This document shows, in pieces, positions 15,932-24,532 of a stretch of 64,000 nucleotides of DNA. A program made the position numbers and the translations under genes. Each line of letters begins with the position of its first letter. Positions within the stretch are counted from its first letter, which is position 1. Below the pieces are notes generated by a model. The model was not told the DNA's origin, ran no database searches, and was given only the letters and a program-made list of their open reading frames with translations. This stretch comes from Pseudomonadota bacterium (lineage in GTDB: Bacteria > Pseudomonadota > Alphaproteobacteria > Rhizobiales > Beijerinckiaceae). The stretch spans positions 1 to 64,000 of the forward strand of contig JAEXGT010000045.1 of the NCBI GenBank assembly GCA_023450615.1. Direction: 5' to 3'.

Positions 15932-16774
15932 ATGAACATCCAAGATCTTGTCGTCCACGTCCCCCTTCACAGCGACGGCCCTGATCATGGCGTCAAACTT
16001 GCGTTTGACATGGCAGCACGTCACGGATCCTATGTAACAGCCGTCGTCAGCGCGGTCAGGCTCACCAGTCTCGACCAGCCGTCGGCAAACAGCGAAGCTG
16101 ACGAGCGTCTCCGGCAGGAATTCAACGAACGCTCGCGGGTCAGGGCGCAGGGTCAGGCACATGCCGTTGCGACCGTGGCAGAGGCAGCGGGCATCCGGCA
16201 TGAGGTCGTGATCGAGCCCACTTTCCTCCATCAGGAGGGGCAGGTCTTCGCAGACTATCTTCGGGTGCGTACTCTCGGGATCATCGGTGTCGATGGGGCC
16301 CTGGAGGGAGACACCCGCCTCATGGTCGAGACGGCTCTCTTCGAGACCGGGCGACCGGTCATGCTCGTCCCGCCCACCGCATCGGCAGCCTTTGGGGGCG
16401 GCAAGGTGATGGTGGCCTGGGATGCGACGCCCGCCGCCGTGCATGCCGTCACGGCGGCCATGCCTTTCCTCAGCGCCGCCCGCGAGGTCGTCGTTGCGCA
16501 TGTTACCGACGACAAGGCCTTGCAGCGTGGCCGCTCGGGAATCGAGCTCTGCCATCACCTGTCCCGATACGGAGTCCAGACGCAGTTCGCGCCGGTGCAG
16601 CGTGGTGATCAGGATGTGGCCGATGCTCTCCTCGGGGCCGCGCGAATGCATGACGTCGATCTGCTCGTCATGGGCGCCTATGCCCATTCGGCCCTGCGGC
16701 GCCTGATCTTCGGCAGCGCGACGCGCGGAATATTCGAGCGATCATTCGACATGCCGATCCTCATGGTGAACTAG
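15932..16774 (+). CDS. Tandem universal stress protein (UspA) domain protein
   Basis: This 280-residue protein has two UspA folds. The second (from ~residue 150: KVMVAWDATPAAVHAV) ends in the ATP-binding pattern GAYAHSALRRLIFGSATRGIFE (G-x2-G-x9-G[ST] type, with one small deviation). The first copy is more degenerate and lacks a clear glycine loop. Such proteins are cytosolic nucleotide-binding stress effectors whose exact action is not known. It stands alone between the chemoreceptor terminator and a 480-bp gap. Confidence 0.85.
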   Translation: MNIQDLVVHVPLHSDGPDHGVKLAFDMAARHGSYVTAVVSAVRLTSLDQPSANSEADERLRQEFNERSRVRAQGQAHAVATVAEAAGIRHEVVIEPTFLHQEGQVFADYLRVRTLGIIGVDGALEGDTRLMVETALFETGRPVMLVPPTASAAFGGGKVMVAWDATPAAVHAVTAAMPFLSAAREVVVAHVTDDKALQRGRSGIELCHHLSRYGVQTQFAPVQRGDQDVADALLGAARMHDVDLLVMGAYAHSALRRLIFGSATRGIFERSFDMPILMVN

Positions 16775-17252
16775 CCAGCTTGGCATGTGCATGGATCGCC
16801 CTGCCGGCGAGATCTGGAAGGCCGAGGCCGTTCGGCGCAGTAGTTGCGGTATTGGGAATACTAGCCTGTGAAGGCTTGACAGGCGCGATCGGCATTGAGA
16901 CTGCGATCTCTCATGCCGGTCGTGCTTCATGATGAAGTCGCTTGCCGATGAGCTTCATCCTTCCATGGACAGAGGCAGCATGGAGCCGTTGGTCGTCATA
17001 GTTCGAGGCTGAGAGCTGCCCGAAGAACCATTTCATTTCCTGCGCGTTGTTCCATCCATTCACTGGGCATTTATGCCGGTCGTTTCCAAGGGAGGGCCGC
17101 AATGAATAAGGGCAATTCCACCACAGGAGACGGCGCCTGCACCGTCGAGGCTGACGCATCGGCCTGCTATCGGCACAATCGTCCCGACAACACCCTGCCC
17201 TCACTCGTTATGGATGCCCAGGTTTTCAGCCCCTCGCCGAAAGGGCCTCACC
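16775..17252. other. Intergenic region with one doubtful small ORF
   Basis: No recognised gene is present. An ATG at 17102 follows a strong AAGGGAGGG site and opens a 79-codon frame to 17341 that would overlap the phosphatase signal peptide in another frame. Its sequence resembles nothing I know, so it may be a leader ORF or chance. On the minus strand a short frame at 16911-17040 has a plausible protein-like composition (MKWFFGQLSASNYDDQRL) but no good start. Confidence 0.4.
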
Positions 17253-18590
17253 ATGCATTTCCGATGGAATTCCGCGACTGTTTGGGGCGTGGCGCTTCTG
17301 GCCTTCGCCGTCCCCGCCCGGGCGGAAATCATCGTCGATAAAGCCATTATCGTGAGCCGTCATGGCGTTCGCCCGCCAACGAACCAGAAGACTCTGAATC
17401 CCTTATCGGTCGATCCTTGGCCATCTTGGTCCGTTCCCGATGGCGATCTGACACCTCATGGGGCCGCCGCGGCGGAGTTGATGGGGCGGTATTACCGCTC
17501 CCGGCTGAGCAAAGCCGGGCTTCTGGATGCAGGACAGTGTCCCTCCGCGAGAGAGGTTTTCGCCTGGGCGGATAAAGCAGATCGCACCCGTCTCACAGCG
17601 GATGCTCTTTTGGAAGGATTGCATCCCGGATGCGGGTTGAAAGCGGGGGTTAACGAGCAGACTGCCAGCGCCTTGTTTCACCCTGTCGTGGCCGGCGTCG
17701 CGAAGGTGGATCAGGATGCGGCCCGTCAAGGGATCATGAAGGCCCTTGGCGGAAGCATCGATGCCGGTAAGGCGCGTTATGCGAGAGAATTCGGGCGGCT
17801 GGCAAAGACATTGCATGGGCCGACGCAAGCCGCTTGCGCAAAGGCGAAGTTGCAAGCCGGATGTTCTCTCATCGATTTGCCCTGGACCCTCGCATCTATC
17901 AGTGACGGCCGCTCCATCACCCTGCGGGGGCCGCTGAACTGGGCGAGCACCATCGGCGAGGTCATACGCATGGAATATGCGAATGACTTCCCCTTGGACC
18001 GCGTGGCATGGGGCAGGATTGCCGATGCAGAAGAGGTGAAAAGCGTTCTGGCCCTTCATAAAGCCTATTACGACGTGACCTTGCGGGTGCCCGCTATCGC
18101 ACGGCCCAGCGCCTCCCAGATTCTCAACCAGGTTTCCCTCTCTCTTCGGGACGGCACTGCAATGGCAAAACCCGGCGGGCCGCCTTCGGCAAAGGTGGTG
18201 CTTTTCGTCGGTCACGACACCAATATCGCGACCATGCAGGCCGCCATGAGTGTCCGGTGGTCACTGCCCGGCTACCCGGAAAACGATACGCCTCCAGGTG
18301 GCGCCTTTCTGTTCGAGCGCCTGCGCGATGTGACGAACGGTCTTCTGTCGGTGCGGTTGTCCTATCTAGCGCAGAGCCTGGACCAGATCCGAAACCTGAT
18401 GCCTCTCACCGATGCAAGTGAGGGGCCGGAGGTCGCGGTTCTCACGCTGCCCGGCTGTCCGCCAGCGCCAGCTTCATGCAGCCTCGAAATCTTCTCGGCA
18501 GGCCTTGAGACCAGTATCGATCAGGATGCTCTTGGCCCGATCTCCTATCAGCCGGAGATCCCCCATCGCAAAACTGAGACAGTTGACTGA
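17253..18590 (+). CDS. Histidine acid phosphatase (4-phytase / glucose-1-phosphatase type), periplasmic
   Basis: This 445-residue protein begins with a signal peptide (MHFRWNSATVWGVALLAFAVPARA). The catalytic RHGVRPPT motif (His nucleophile) follows at residues ~36-43 and the HD proton-donor motif VGHDTN lies near residue 325. This is the AppA/Agp branch of the histidine acid phosphatases, which release phosphate from phytate or sugar phosphates in the periplasm. Which substrate applies is not decidable. Cysteine pairs suggest disulfides. The gene is followed 10 nt later by an MgtC-like gene in the same direction. Confidence 0.88.
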   Translation: MHFRWNSATVWGVALLAFAVPARAEIIVDKAIIVSRHGVRPPTNQKTLNPLSVDPWPSWSVPDGDLTPHGAAAAELMGRYYRSRLSKAGLLDAGQCPSAREVFAWADKADRTRLTADALLEGLHPGCGLKAGVNEQTASALFHPVVAGVAKVDQDAARQGIMKALGGSIDAGKARYAREFGRLAKTLHGPTQAACAKAKLQAGCSLIDLPWTLASISDGRSITLRGPLNWASTIGEVIRMEYANDFPLDRVAWGRIADAEEVKSVLALHKAYYDVTLRVPAIARPSASQILNQVSLSLRDGTAMAKPGGPPSAKVVLFVGHDTNIATMQAAMSVRWSLPGYPENDTPPGGAFLFERLRDVTNGLLSVRLSYLAQSLDQIRNLMPLTDASEGPEVAVLTLPGCPPAPASCSLEIFSAGLETSIDQDALGPISYQPEIPHRKTETVD

Positions 18591-18600
18591 GTAGGATCTC

Positions 18601-19275
18601 ATGCAAGTTTCTGACTTCGAAATGATTGGGCGCTTTCTCCTGGCCGCCTTCCTTGGCAGCACCATCGGCTTCGAGCGGGAGCGGGTGCTCTGGGCGGCGG
18701 GATTGCGAACCCACATGCTGGTGGCCGTGGGCGCCTGTCTCATCATGGTCGTGTCGGCTTTCGGCTTTTCCGATGTTCTCGGAACACCCAATGTCAACCT
18801 CGATCCCTCTCGAATGGCTGCTCAGGTTGTCTCCGGCATCGGGTTTCTCGGCGCGGGGGCCATTCTGATGCGGGGGGAGGTCATTCGCGGACTGACCACG
18901 GCCGCAAGCATCTGGACTGTAGCCGGCATCGGTCTTGCTGTCGGCGGCGGGCTCTACTTGGCCGCAACTGCCGCAACAATAATCATTCTGGTAATCTTGG
19001 CCGGGCTCAGACCGCTGGAGGAATGGTACAGGCAGAAAAGCCAGACTGTGCGCATGCAGATTCACGCGAAGCATGGAGCCTTCACCATCCAGGCCATGCA
19101 CGAGGCTCTCGGCTATCGTTCGGACGCAGTCCGCGAATTTGTGGTGTACCAGACGGATCAGACCGATACGGACGAAATCACTGTCTCCATCGAGCGCATC
19201 TCTCATGATGAAGCCACTCACATCGCCGATCACTTACGCAAGATGCCGGTGGTGAAGGGCGTTGCGTTGGTATGA
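18601..19275 (+). CDS. MgtC/SapB-family membrane protein
   Basis: This 224-residue protein has four to five helices in the first ~150 residues with the MgtC core (FLLAAFLGSTIGFERE, AGLRTHMLVAVGA, VSGIGFLGAGAIL, GLTTAASIWTVAGIG). A ~75-residue C-terminal cytoplasmic ACT-like domain ends in MPVVKGVALV. In Salmonella and Mycobacterium MgtC supports growth at low magnesium and restrains the F-type ATPase. It lies 10 nt after the phosphatase, probably co-transcribed, perhaps in a phosphate/magnesium starvation response (inference). Confidence 0.85.
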   Translation: MQVSDFEMIGRFLLAAFLGSTIGFERERVLWAAGLRTHMLVAVGACLIMVVSAFGFSDVLGTPNVNLDPSRMAAQVVSGIGFLGAGAILMRGEVIRGLTTAASIWTVAGIGLAVGGGLYLAATAATIIILVILAGLRPLEEWYRQKSQTVRMQIHAKHGAFTIQAMHEALGYRSDAVREFVVYQTDQTDTDEITVSIERISHDEATHIADHLRKMPVVKGVALV

Positions 19276-19414
19276 CGGCTGTCTCTCGCGGCCATAGACT
19301 CGTTTCATGAGTCCGAATTTGCTTTAGAGTTTGCAACGGATCCGACGAGAACGGCAGATGAAGCTGTTCAAGTCAGCCTGTCAGGCACCCGCTCAGGTGA
19401 GATGCCCTCAAGGC

Positions 19415-21154
19415 TTAGGCCTCTTCCACCTCTTTCAGATGAAACACAGGGTCGCGACCCGCTGGGCCATCATGTGTCTTGCCGCCAGCCACGACGGCAT
19501 CACGCAGCATAAGATCGACGTCCTGCTGGATCTGCAGGAACTCCTCCCATTTCGAAGTCAAGATCAAGGCGCTGATTTCAGCCTTGGGCTTCTCCTCGTG
19601 CCCCTCCCGGAGCCTGATCTGAAGTGAGTTCTGTTCGATCTTCGGATGCCCATCGAAGAGCTTGGCGAGGCTCTGGATCTCCTGGCGGATGGCTGCACTA
19701 TCCAAGGAATTGAGAGCGACAACCCGGTGGTATGGCATTCGATCGCGGTTGGTCAGATTGACGATGTTCATATTCACGAAGGTCGCGTTCGGGATAGTAA
19801 TCAGCGAACGGTTCAGTCCGCGGATCCTCGTGGAGCGGAGCCCGATCTCCTGAACCCGACCTTCAAGATCGCCAACCCGGCAGAGGTCACCTACACGGAC
19901 AGGCCGATCCGCATAGAGGATCAGGCCGCCGATGAAATTCTCGAGGGTTGGTTTGGCCGCTAGAGCAACGGCAAGGCCGCCGACACCAAGACCAGCCAGA
20001 AGCCCTGCCAAGGGGATGCCGAGATAGGATGCGCCATAGATGAGAAGAGCGAGAGCAATGGCGATACCTGCAATTCGCACGGCAGCCCGCGCCAAGTGAG
20101 CGTCGATACTCTCCGATCTCGAGAATGTCAGCTCTCCGGCAAGGGCATTCGAGAATTTGAGAATTCCCCACATAGCCGCCAAGTATGCGACCGCCTCCCC
20201 GATTTCCTCAATGGTATTGTTAACGAAGCCGGTTAGATTGATCTGGTAATCGGCCATATACACCACGAAGAGAGCCGCTACGGCGATTGTCGCCGGCATG
20301 ACCATGCTCGCCAGCAGGGCCACTGTCGTGTTCGAGGTCGTCTTCCCGAACCGGAGCAGGCGCCGAAAGCCGAGGGTGCCTAGGATTGCAACGCCAAGCG
20401 TAAGAACGAGCGCAATCCATTGCCAGATGGCCTGCCCCCAAACCCAGGTCCGGAGCCAATCCGGCAGAGCTTCGATAAGGCCGTACCACTTCGGCGGAAG
20501 CAGATAGCCCGGCGACTGGCTGAAGAAGTCATAGATATCTTCCGAGGAACTGTCTGTGCCGGGCTGATTTCGGATCAAGCGATAAAACTCATCGAGCCGC
20601 CGAACTGTCTCACCTGAAAACAGATACTCGCCTGCTTGCACTCCCTCTGAGATACGGACTATCCGAATTTCGGTGCCGGGCAGGGTCCAGCCGGGCACGG
20701 ATTCCTTCGCGACCTCTTCGTCCCCCGGAATGGAAGCGGGGTCGGGCAGAGGCAGACGATCCAGGATTTCCTTCAGCAGCAGAGATGACTCGAGGCGGTG
20801 ATGCTCAAGCTCGATCGGGGGAACATGTCGAAGGTCGAGTGCGCGGGCAGCCCGCGCCAGCAGAACCTCCGCCTCTCCAACCTTCTCCTTGACGGATGCG
20901 CTTGGAAGGAAACCAGGCTCAGATATGTTCTGCCGGTATGCCTGCATCAGCAGGGATGAGGCACGCGTGACATTCGCCCTGAACCCTTCCAGCGTTGATC
21001 GGGGGCTGGATGTCTCGGCAGGAGAGAGCAACCCGATCTTCCCAAGGACGAGCGGCGAAGCAAAGAACTGGATCGTGATGAACAGGCCTATCAGAAGGAC
21101 ACAGGCGAAAGGTATGGCTGCATCCCGAAGCAAGCATCTCACAGGTCTGGTCAT
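19415..21154 (-). CDS. Mechanosensitive (MscS-like) ion channel protein
   Basis: This protein of about 579 residues has a hydrophobic N-terminal helix, a long extracytoplasmic region (~residues 40-230), a bundle of helices, then the MscS pore-lining helix (GLGVGGLAVALAAKPTLENFIGGL) and the beta domain (DRPVRVGDLCRVGDLEGRVQEIGLRSTRIRGL, then IPNATFVNMNIVNLT). It should gate an inner-membrane pore during hypo-osmotic shock. The ATG at 21154 (MTRPVRCLL) is preferred over an upstream in-frame TTG at 21175. Convergent with mgtC; no terminator with a T-tract is seen in the 140-bp gap. Confidence 0.88.
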   Translation of the reverse strand: MTRPVRCLLRDAAIPFACVLLIGLFITIQFFASPLVLGKIGLLSPAETSSPRSTLEGFRANVTRASSLLMQAYRQNISEPGFLPSASVKEKVGEAEVLLARAARALDLRHVPPIELEHHRLESSLLLKEILDRLPLPDPASIPGDEEVAKESVPGWTLPGTEIRIVRISEGVQAGEYLFSGETVRRLDEFYRLIRNQPGTDSSSEDIYDFFSQSPGYLLPPKWYGLIEALPDWLRTWVWGQAIWQWIALVLTLGVAILGTLGFRRLLRFGKTTSNTTVALLASMVMPATIAVAALFVVYMADYQINLTGFVNNTIEEIGEAVAYLAAMWGILKFSNALAGELTFSRSESIDAHLARAAVRIAGIAIALALLIYGASYLGIPLAGLLAGLGVGGLAVALAAKPTLENFIGGLILYADRPVRVGDLCRVGDLEGRVQEIGLRSTRIRGLNRSLITIPNATFVNMNIVNLTNRDRMPYHRVVALNSLDSAAIRQEIQSLAKLFDGHPKIEQNSLQIRLREGHEEKPKAEISALILTSKWEEFLQIQQDVDLMLRDAVVAGGKTHDGPAGRDPVFHLKEVEEA

Positions 21155-21547
21155 CACTATTCTACGTTTCGCCAAAGGAAGTTGGAGATTTTTCGCACGT
21201 CTTTGATCTTGTTGTAAACGAGCTATGACAGGCGAGAAACTTCCAGCATGCGCAGCTTTGTTTCTGGGAGCTCATGATGCGGGCATCGAATGGGTGTGTC
21301 ACGGCACGGTCAGATTAACGCGACGGCGGCTGACCTGAGCATAACCGAGGTATGAAACCGATCTGTCATCCCGGCTATGCCCGTCACCGCTTTCCGGCTG
21401 AGGTTAGTCAGCTGGGATCTGTCGCAAGAATTTGTTTCAGGCTTCCTCCCCAGCGGCTGACACCCTGAAACAAAGCGGTGGCAACGACCCGCGATCTCAT
21501 AACCTGCCGAGGTTGATGAAACAGAGCCGATTATGGCCCTTGGGTCT
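21155..21547. other. Intergenic region with a long-arm inverted repeat
   Basis: No gene is seen in about 390 bp. TTTGTTTCAGG (21431-21441) and CCTGAAACAAA (21464-21474) form a perfect 11-bp inverted repeat with a 22-bp loop. It could be a structured transcript end for the SDR gene or the relic of a mobile element end. Confidence 0.5.
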
Positions 21548-22315
21548 TTAGTTCAGTTCCTGGGTGCCTCCACCCGAAACTGTAAGGACCTGACCACTGA
21601 TCCAGGACGCAGCTGGGGAACAAAGGAATAGGGCGGCATTGGCGATGTCATCGGGCTGCCCCAAGCGGCCGAGCGGGGTATGCTGGAGCATCACCTTCTC
21701 GACCTCAGGAGTCAGCACGGTCGCCAACGCGGCCGTCCGGATGGCGCCCGGTGCAATGGCATTGACGCGGATTCCTTGTGGCCCGAGATCAAAGGCAATA
21801 TTTCGAGTCAAATGGTTCACTGCCGCCTTGGACGACCCGTATGAGGCCATTCGAACGTTCTTGTTCTCACCCGCCATGGATGAAATGTTCAAGATGGAAC
21901 CATGCCCCTTCGCCGCCATGCACGGCGCGGCCAATTGCGACAGGCGGAAAAGTGAAAACAAGTTGAGCTGGAATGCCCAGCGGAAATCGTCAATGGGCAT
22001 GTCGAAGGGCTTGGGGCCGCCACCGCCGGCGTTGTTGACGAGGATAGTGAGTGCGCCAAAGTGATCCAAAGCAGCCTGCACGGCAGCTTGAAGATCAGCT
22101 TCCTGCATCACGTTGCAGCCAACCGCTAAGGCTTTGCCCCCGCTCTGTCCGATCTGTGCAGCGACGGTCTCTGCTGATTGAGCATTGCGGTCGCTGACCA
22201 CAACAAACGCGCCTGCATCGGCGAAGGTCTGAGCGATCGCCTGGCCGATGCCAGCCCCAGCCCCCGTTATCAAAGCGACCTCTCCGTCCAGCCGAAACTG
22301 TTTAGGATCATACAT
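21548..22315 (-). CDS. SDR-family oxidoreductase, 7-alpha-hydroxysteroid-dehydrogenase-like
   Basis: This 255-residue classical short-chain dehydrogenase has TGAGAGIGQ (cofactor loop, after ~15 residues), NNAG, Ser in NISSM, and the YGSSK catalytic pair. A C-terminal GAPA-type tail ends SWISGQVLTVSGGGTQELN. The N-terminus (MYDPKQFRLDGEVALITG) resembles HdhA of enterobacteria, which oxidises the 7-alpha hydroxyl of bile acids with NAD+. In a soil-type Alphaproteobacterium the substrate may be another secondary alcohol. The start at 22315 follows GGTGAG; an in-frame ATG further upstream would swallow the operator palindrome at 22360-22382. GC content looks lower than in neighbouring core genes. 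Confidence 0.8.
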   Translation of the reverse strand: MYDPKQFRLDGEVALITGAGAGIGQAIAQTFADAGAFVVVSDRNAQSAETVAAQIGQSGGKALAVGCNVMQEADLQAAVQAALDHFGALTILVNNAGGGGPKPFDMPIDDFRWAFQLNLFSLFRLSQLAAPCMAAKGHGSILNISSMAGENKNVRMASYGSSKAAVNHLTRNIAFDLGPQGIRVNAIAPGAIRTAALATVLTPEVEKVMLQHTPLGRLGQPDDIANAALFLCSPAASWISGQVLTVSGGGTQELN

Positions 22316-22359
22316 GCGATGCTCACCAGACGCATATGGGTCGGGGCTGCCACGACGGG

Positions 22360-22382
22360 CAACATTGAATTCATCAATGTTG
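22360..22382. promoter_or_regulatory. Perfect 9-5-9 palindrome upstream of the SDR gene (operator-like)
   Basis: CAACATTGA (22360-22368) and TCAATGTTG (22374-22382) flank ATTCA, 45 nt upstream of the SDR start codon. The size and spacing are typical of a TetR/GntR/LacI-type dimeric repressor site. No regulator gene is adjacent, as the IS6 element begins 86 nt away. Confidence 0.6.
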
Positions 22383-22467
22383 CTGCTTCGCATGAGGCGT
22401 TTTTAAGGCGTCGGGGCTTAACGCACAGAGCCAAGCCAATGCACTCTCAGAGGTGCGCCTGTTCAAA

Positions 22468-23284
22468 GGGCTGCGTTGCATTAACCGGGGCAGTGTAAAG
22501 CGGAATGGCCAGTCAGAGAGCCGCCTGCATGTCGATCTTCAAACGCCGCCGCTTTCCAGTCGAGATCATCCTGCTGTGCGTACGCTGGTACTGCAAATAC
22601 GGGATCAGCTATCGTGATCTCGCTGAGATGATGCAGGAGCGGGGCGTCAACGTCGACCCATCCACCATCTTCCGCTGGGTTCAACGCTATGCTCCGGACA
22701 TCGAGAAGAGAGTTCGCCGGTATCAGGGACATCGATCTGACTCATGGCGCGTGGATGAGACCTATGTGCGGGTTGGCGGGCGCTGGAAGTATCTCTTCCG
22801 CGCGGTCGACAAGCACGGGCAGCTGATCGACTTCATGTTGTCAGATCGCCGCAACACCAGAGCGGCCTATCGCTTTCTGCGCAAAGCCGTGAAGACGATG
22901 AGCGAGTATCCACCATCCTCCATCACGACTGACAAACTGGCCTCTTACCCGAAGGCCATCCGGCGCCTGCAGAGGGAAGGCCACTTGGCGCATAATGTGC
23001 TGCACCGAACATCGAAATACCTGAACAACATCATCGAGGCGGACCATGGCGCACTCAAGCGCGTGATCCGGCCGACGCGTGGCTTCCAGAAGATGAAAAC
23101 GGCCTCCGCGACGCTGAAGGGCTTTGAAGTCATGCGTATGATCCGACGTGGTCATTGCATTCTGCGGGAACCAGGGGCGACAGGCGAAGTCCGTTTTATC
23201 AACCAGTTGTTCGGGCTTGCCGCCGCCTGATAAAGGCCTCGGATGAGCTCATTGTGCCCTATCGAAGTTACTGCAACGGAGCCC
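22468..23284 (+). mobile_element. IS6-family insertion sequence, complete, without matching target duplications
   Basis: The element is 817 bp, the usual size for IS6. Terminal inverted repeats begin GGGCTGCGTTGCATTAAC on the left and, on the other strand, GGGCTCCGTTGCAGTAAC on the right (two mismatches in 18). A single DDE transposase fills the interior. IS6 elements generate 8-bp direct repeats, but the flanks here (TGTTCAAA and CTGGCCTA) do not match, which points to a deletion, inversion or cointegrate resolution at this element. Confidence 0.88.
22529..23230 (+). CDS. IS6-family transposase
   Basis: This 233-residue DDE transposase has the catalytic triad in WRVDETYV, SITTDKLASYPK and NIIEADHGALKR, spaced as in IS6/IS26. 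The N-terminus (MSIFKRRRFPVEIIL) and helix-turn-helix YRDLAEMMQERGVNVDPSTI are typical. It appears intact. IS6 transposition is replicative, so it can delete adjacent DNA between two copies; only one copy is in this window. The start at 22529 is preferred over an in-frame ATG at 22505 by family similarity. Confidence 0.92.
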   Translation: MSIFKRRRFPVEIILLCVRWYCKYGISYRDLAEMMQERGVNVDPSTIFRWVQRYAPDIEKRVRRYQGHRSDSWRVDETYVRVGGRWKYLFRAVDKHGQLIDFMLSDRRNTRAAYRFLRKAVKTMSEYPPSSITTDKLASYPKAIRRLQREGHLAHNVLHRTSKYLNNIIEADHGALKRVIRPTRGFQKMKTASATLKGFEVMRMIRRGHCILREPGATGEVRFINQLFGLAAA

Positions 23285-24532
23285 CTGGCCTACAATAACG
23301 GCATCGTCGCGACTGTTGATGACGTCGACATAGAAGAGGCAGTTCCAGGTGCCAAAAGAATCCGGTCTCTCCGCGGGCTCCAGATTGTCAATGGAGGTCA
23401 GACGACCGCCAGCCTGCATCGGGCACGCAAAAAGGACAGCGCGCGGCTGGATGACGTCATGGTGCCTGCGAAGATCATCCGTGTGGCCGGTGGCGATTTG
23501 AATGCCATGGTAGCTGCCGTGTCACGGTCAGCGAATTCGCAGAACACTGTTCAACCTGCCGATTTCTCGGCAAATGATCCGTTCCACATCAAGGTTGAGG
23601 AACTTGCCAACAACACGTGGCTTCCGGATGGCCGGGGCCGCTGGTTCTACGAGCGAGCACGTGGAAGCTACGCCGCAGCTGAATTGAAGGTTTCCTTCTC
23701 AAGGGAGCAGGAGCGGAGATTTGCATTAGAGACGCCGAAGGATCGGCGCTTTGCCAAAACAGACTTGGCTAAGTACCTGAATGCATGGGATGGATACCCG
23801 CATCTGGTTAGCTTCGGGAATCAGAAGAACTTCGCTTTCTTCATGCAGGCGCTAAAGGACCGCTATTCAGCGGGGTTCGAACCTGATCAGGCTTGGTTCC
23901 GTGCTTTTGTCGCAAAGGCGATTTTGTTCCGCTCTGTATTGGCCATCGTCAAGAAGGCTAAGTTCCCGGCATACCAAGCGAATATCGCTGCTTACACTGT
24001 TAGCATCTTGGCCTGGAAAACCGGAGGACGGATCGATTTTGAGGCGATCTGGGCCCAGCAAGGCATCTCGAAGGCACTGTCAGCAATGCTCTCGGAATGG
24101 GTCGCCGTGGTTGACCGAGAGTTAAGAAAAAGCGCCGAACCGAAGCAGCCGAGCGAATGGGCGAAGAAGGACAAGTGCTGGGAGTATATGCGCGACATTG
24201 CGCTCGATATGCCCCGGGAACTCCCCCCTGAGTTGTCGACCCATACGGTTACCGTGGAAACACGAAGTGGCGCGGTGATCGACCGCCGAGATGGTCTCAC
24301 CAGCGAGGATCTCGCCTTGATCGCGGAGGTCAGGAAGATCGAAGCCACGACTTGGTTCAAGGTCGCGGAGTGGGGCAAGAAGAGCAAGCAGATCCACTGG
24401 AAGTTGGCTGGAATCGCCAAGACCATGGGAGAGTATGGACTTGGTGATTGGGAGCGGAGTCCATCTGCAAAGCAGGCCAAGTGGGCAATGGAGGCATTTC
24501 GGATTTATGTCGATGGGAATGGCACATCGTAG
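23243..24532 (+). pseudogene. AIPR-family (abortive phage infection) protein, 5'-truncated by the IS6 element
   Basis: The C-terminal ~415 residues of an AIPR protein are intact: YNNGIVATVDD followed by RGLQIVNGGQTTASLHRA, the most conserved part of the family. AIPR proteins are usually 550-700 residues with several hundred residues before the NNG motif; here the right inverted repeat of the IS (ending 23284) cuts in right before it. The ATG at 23243 lies inside the IS end, so a hybrid product would have 14 IS-encoded residues. AIPR was named for plasmid-encoded phage abortive infection. The GC content is visibly lower than that of neighbouring core genes, suggesting transfer. Loss of the N-terminus probably abolishes function. 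Confidence 0.8.

Noticed and set aside
16911..17204. 97-codon minus-strand frame
   Set aside because: The last ~40 codons look protein-like, but there is no matching start or ribosome-binding site, and no family is recognised.
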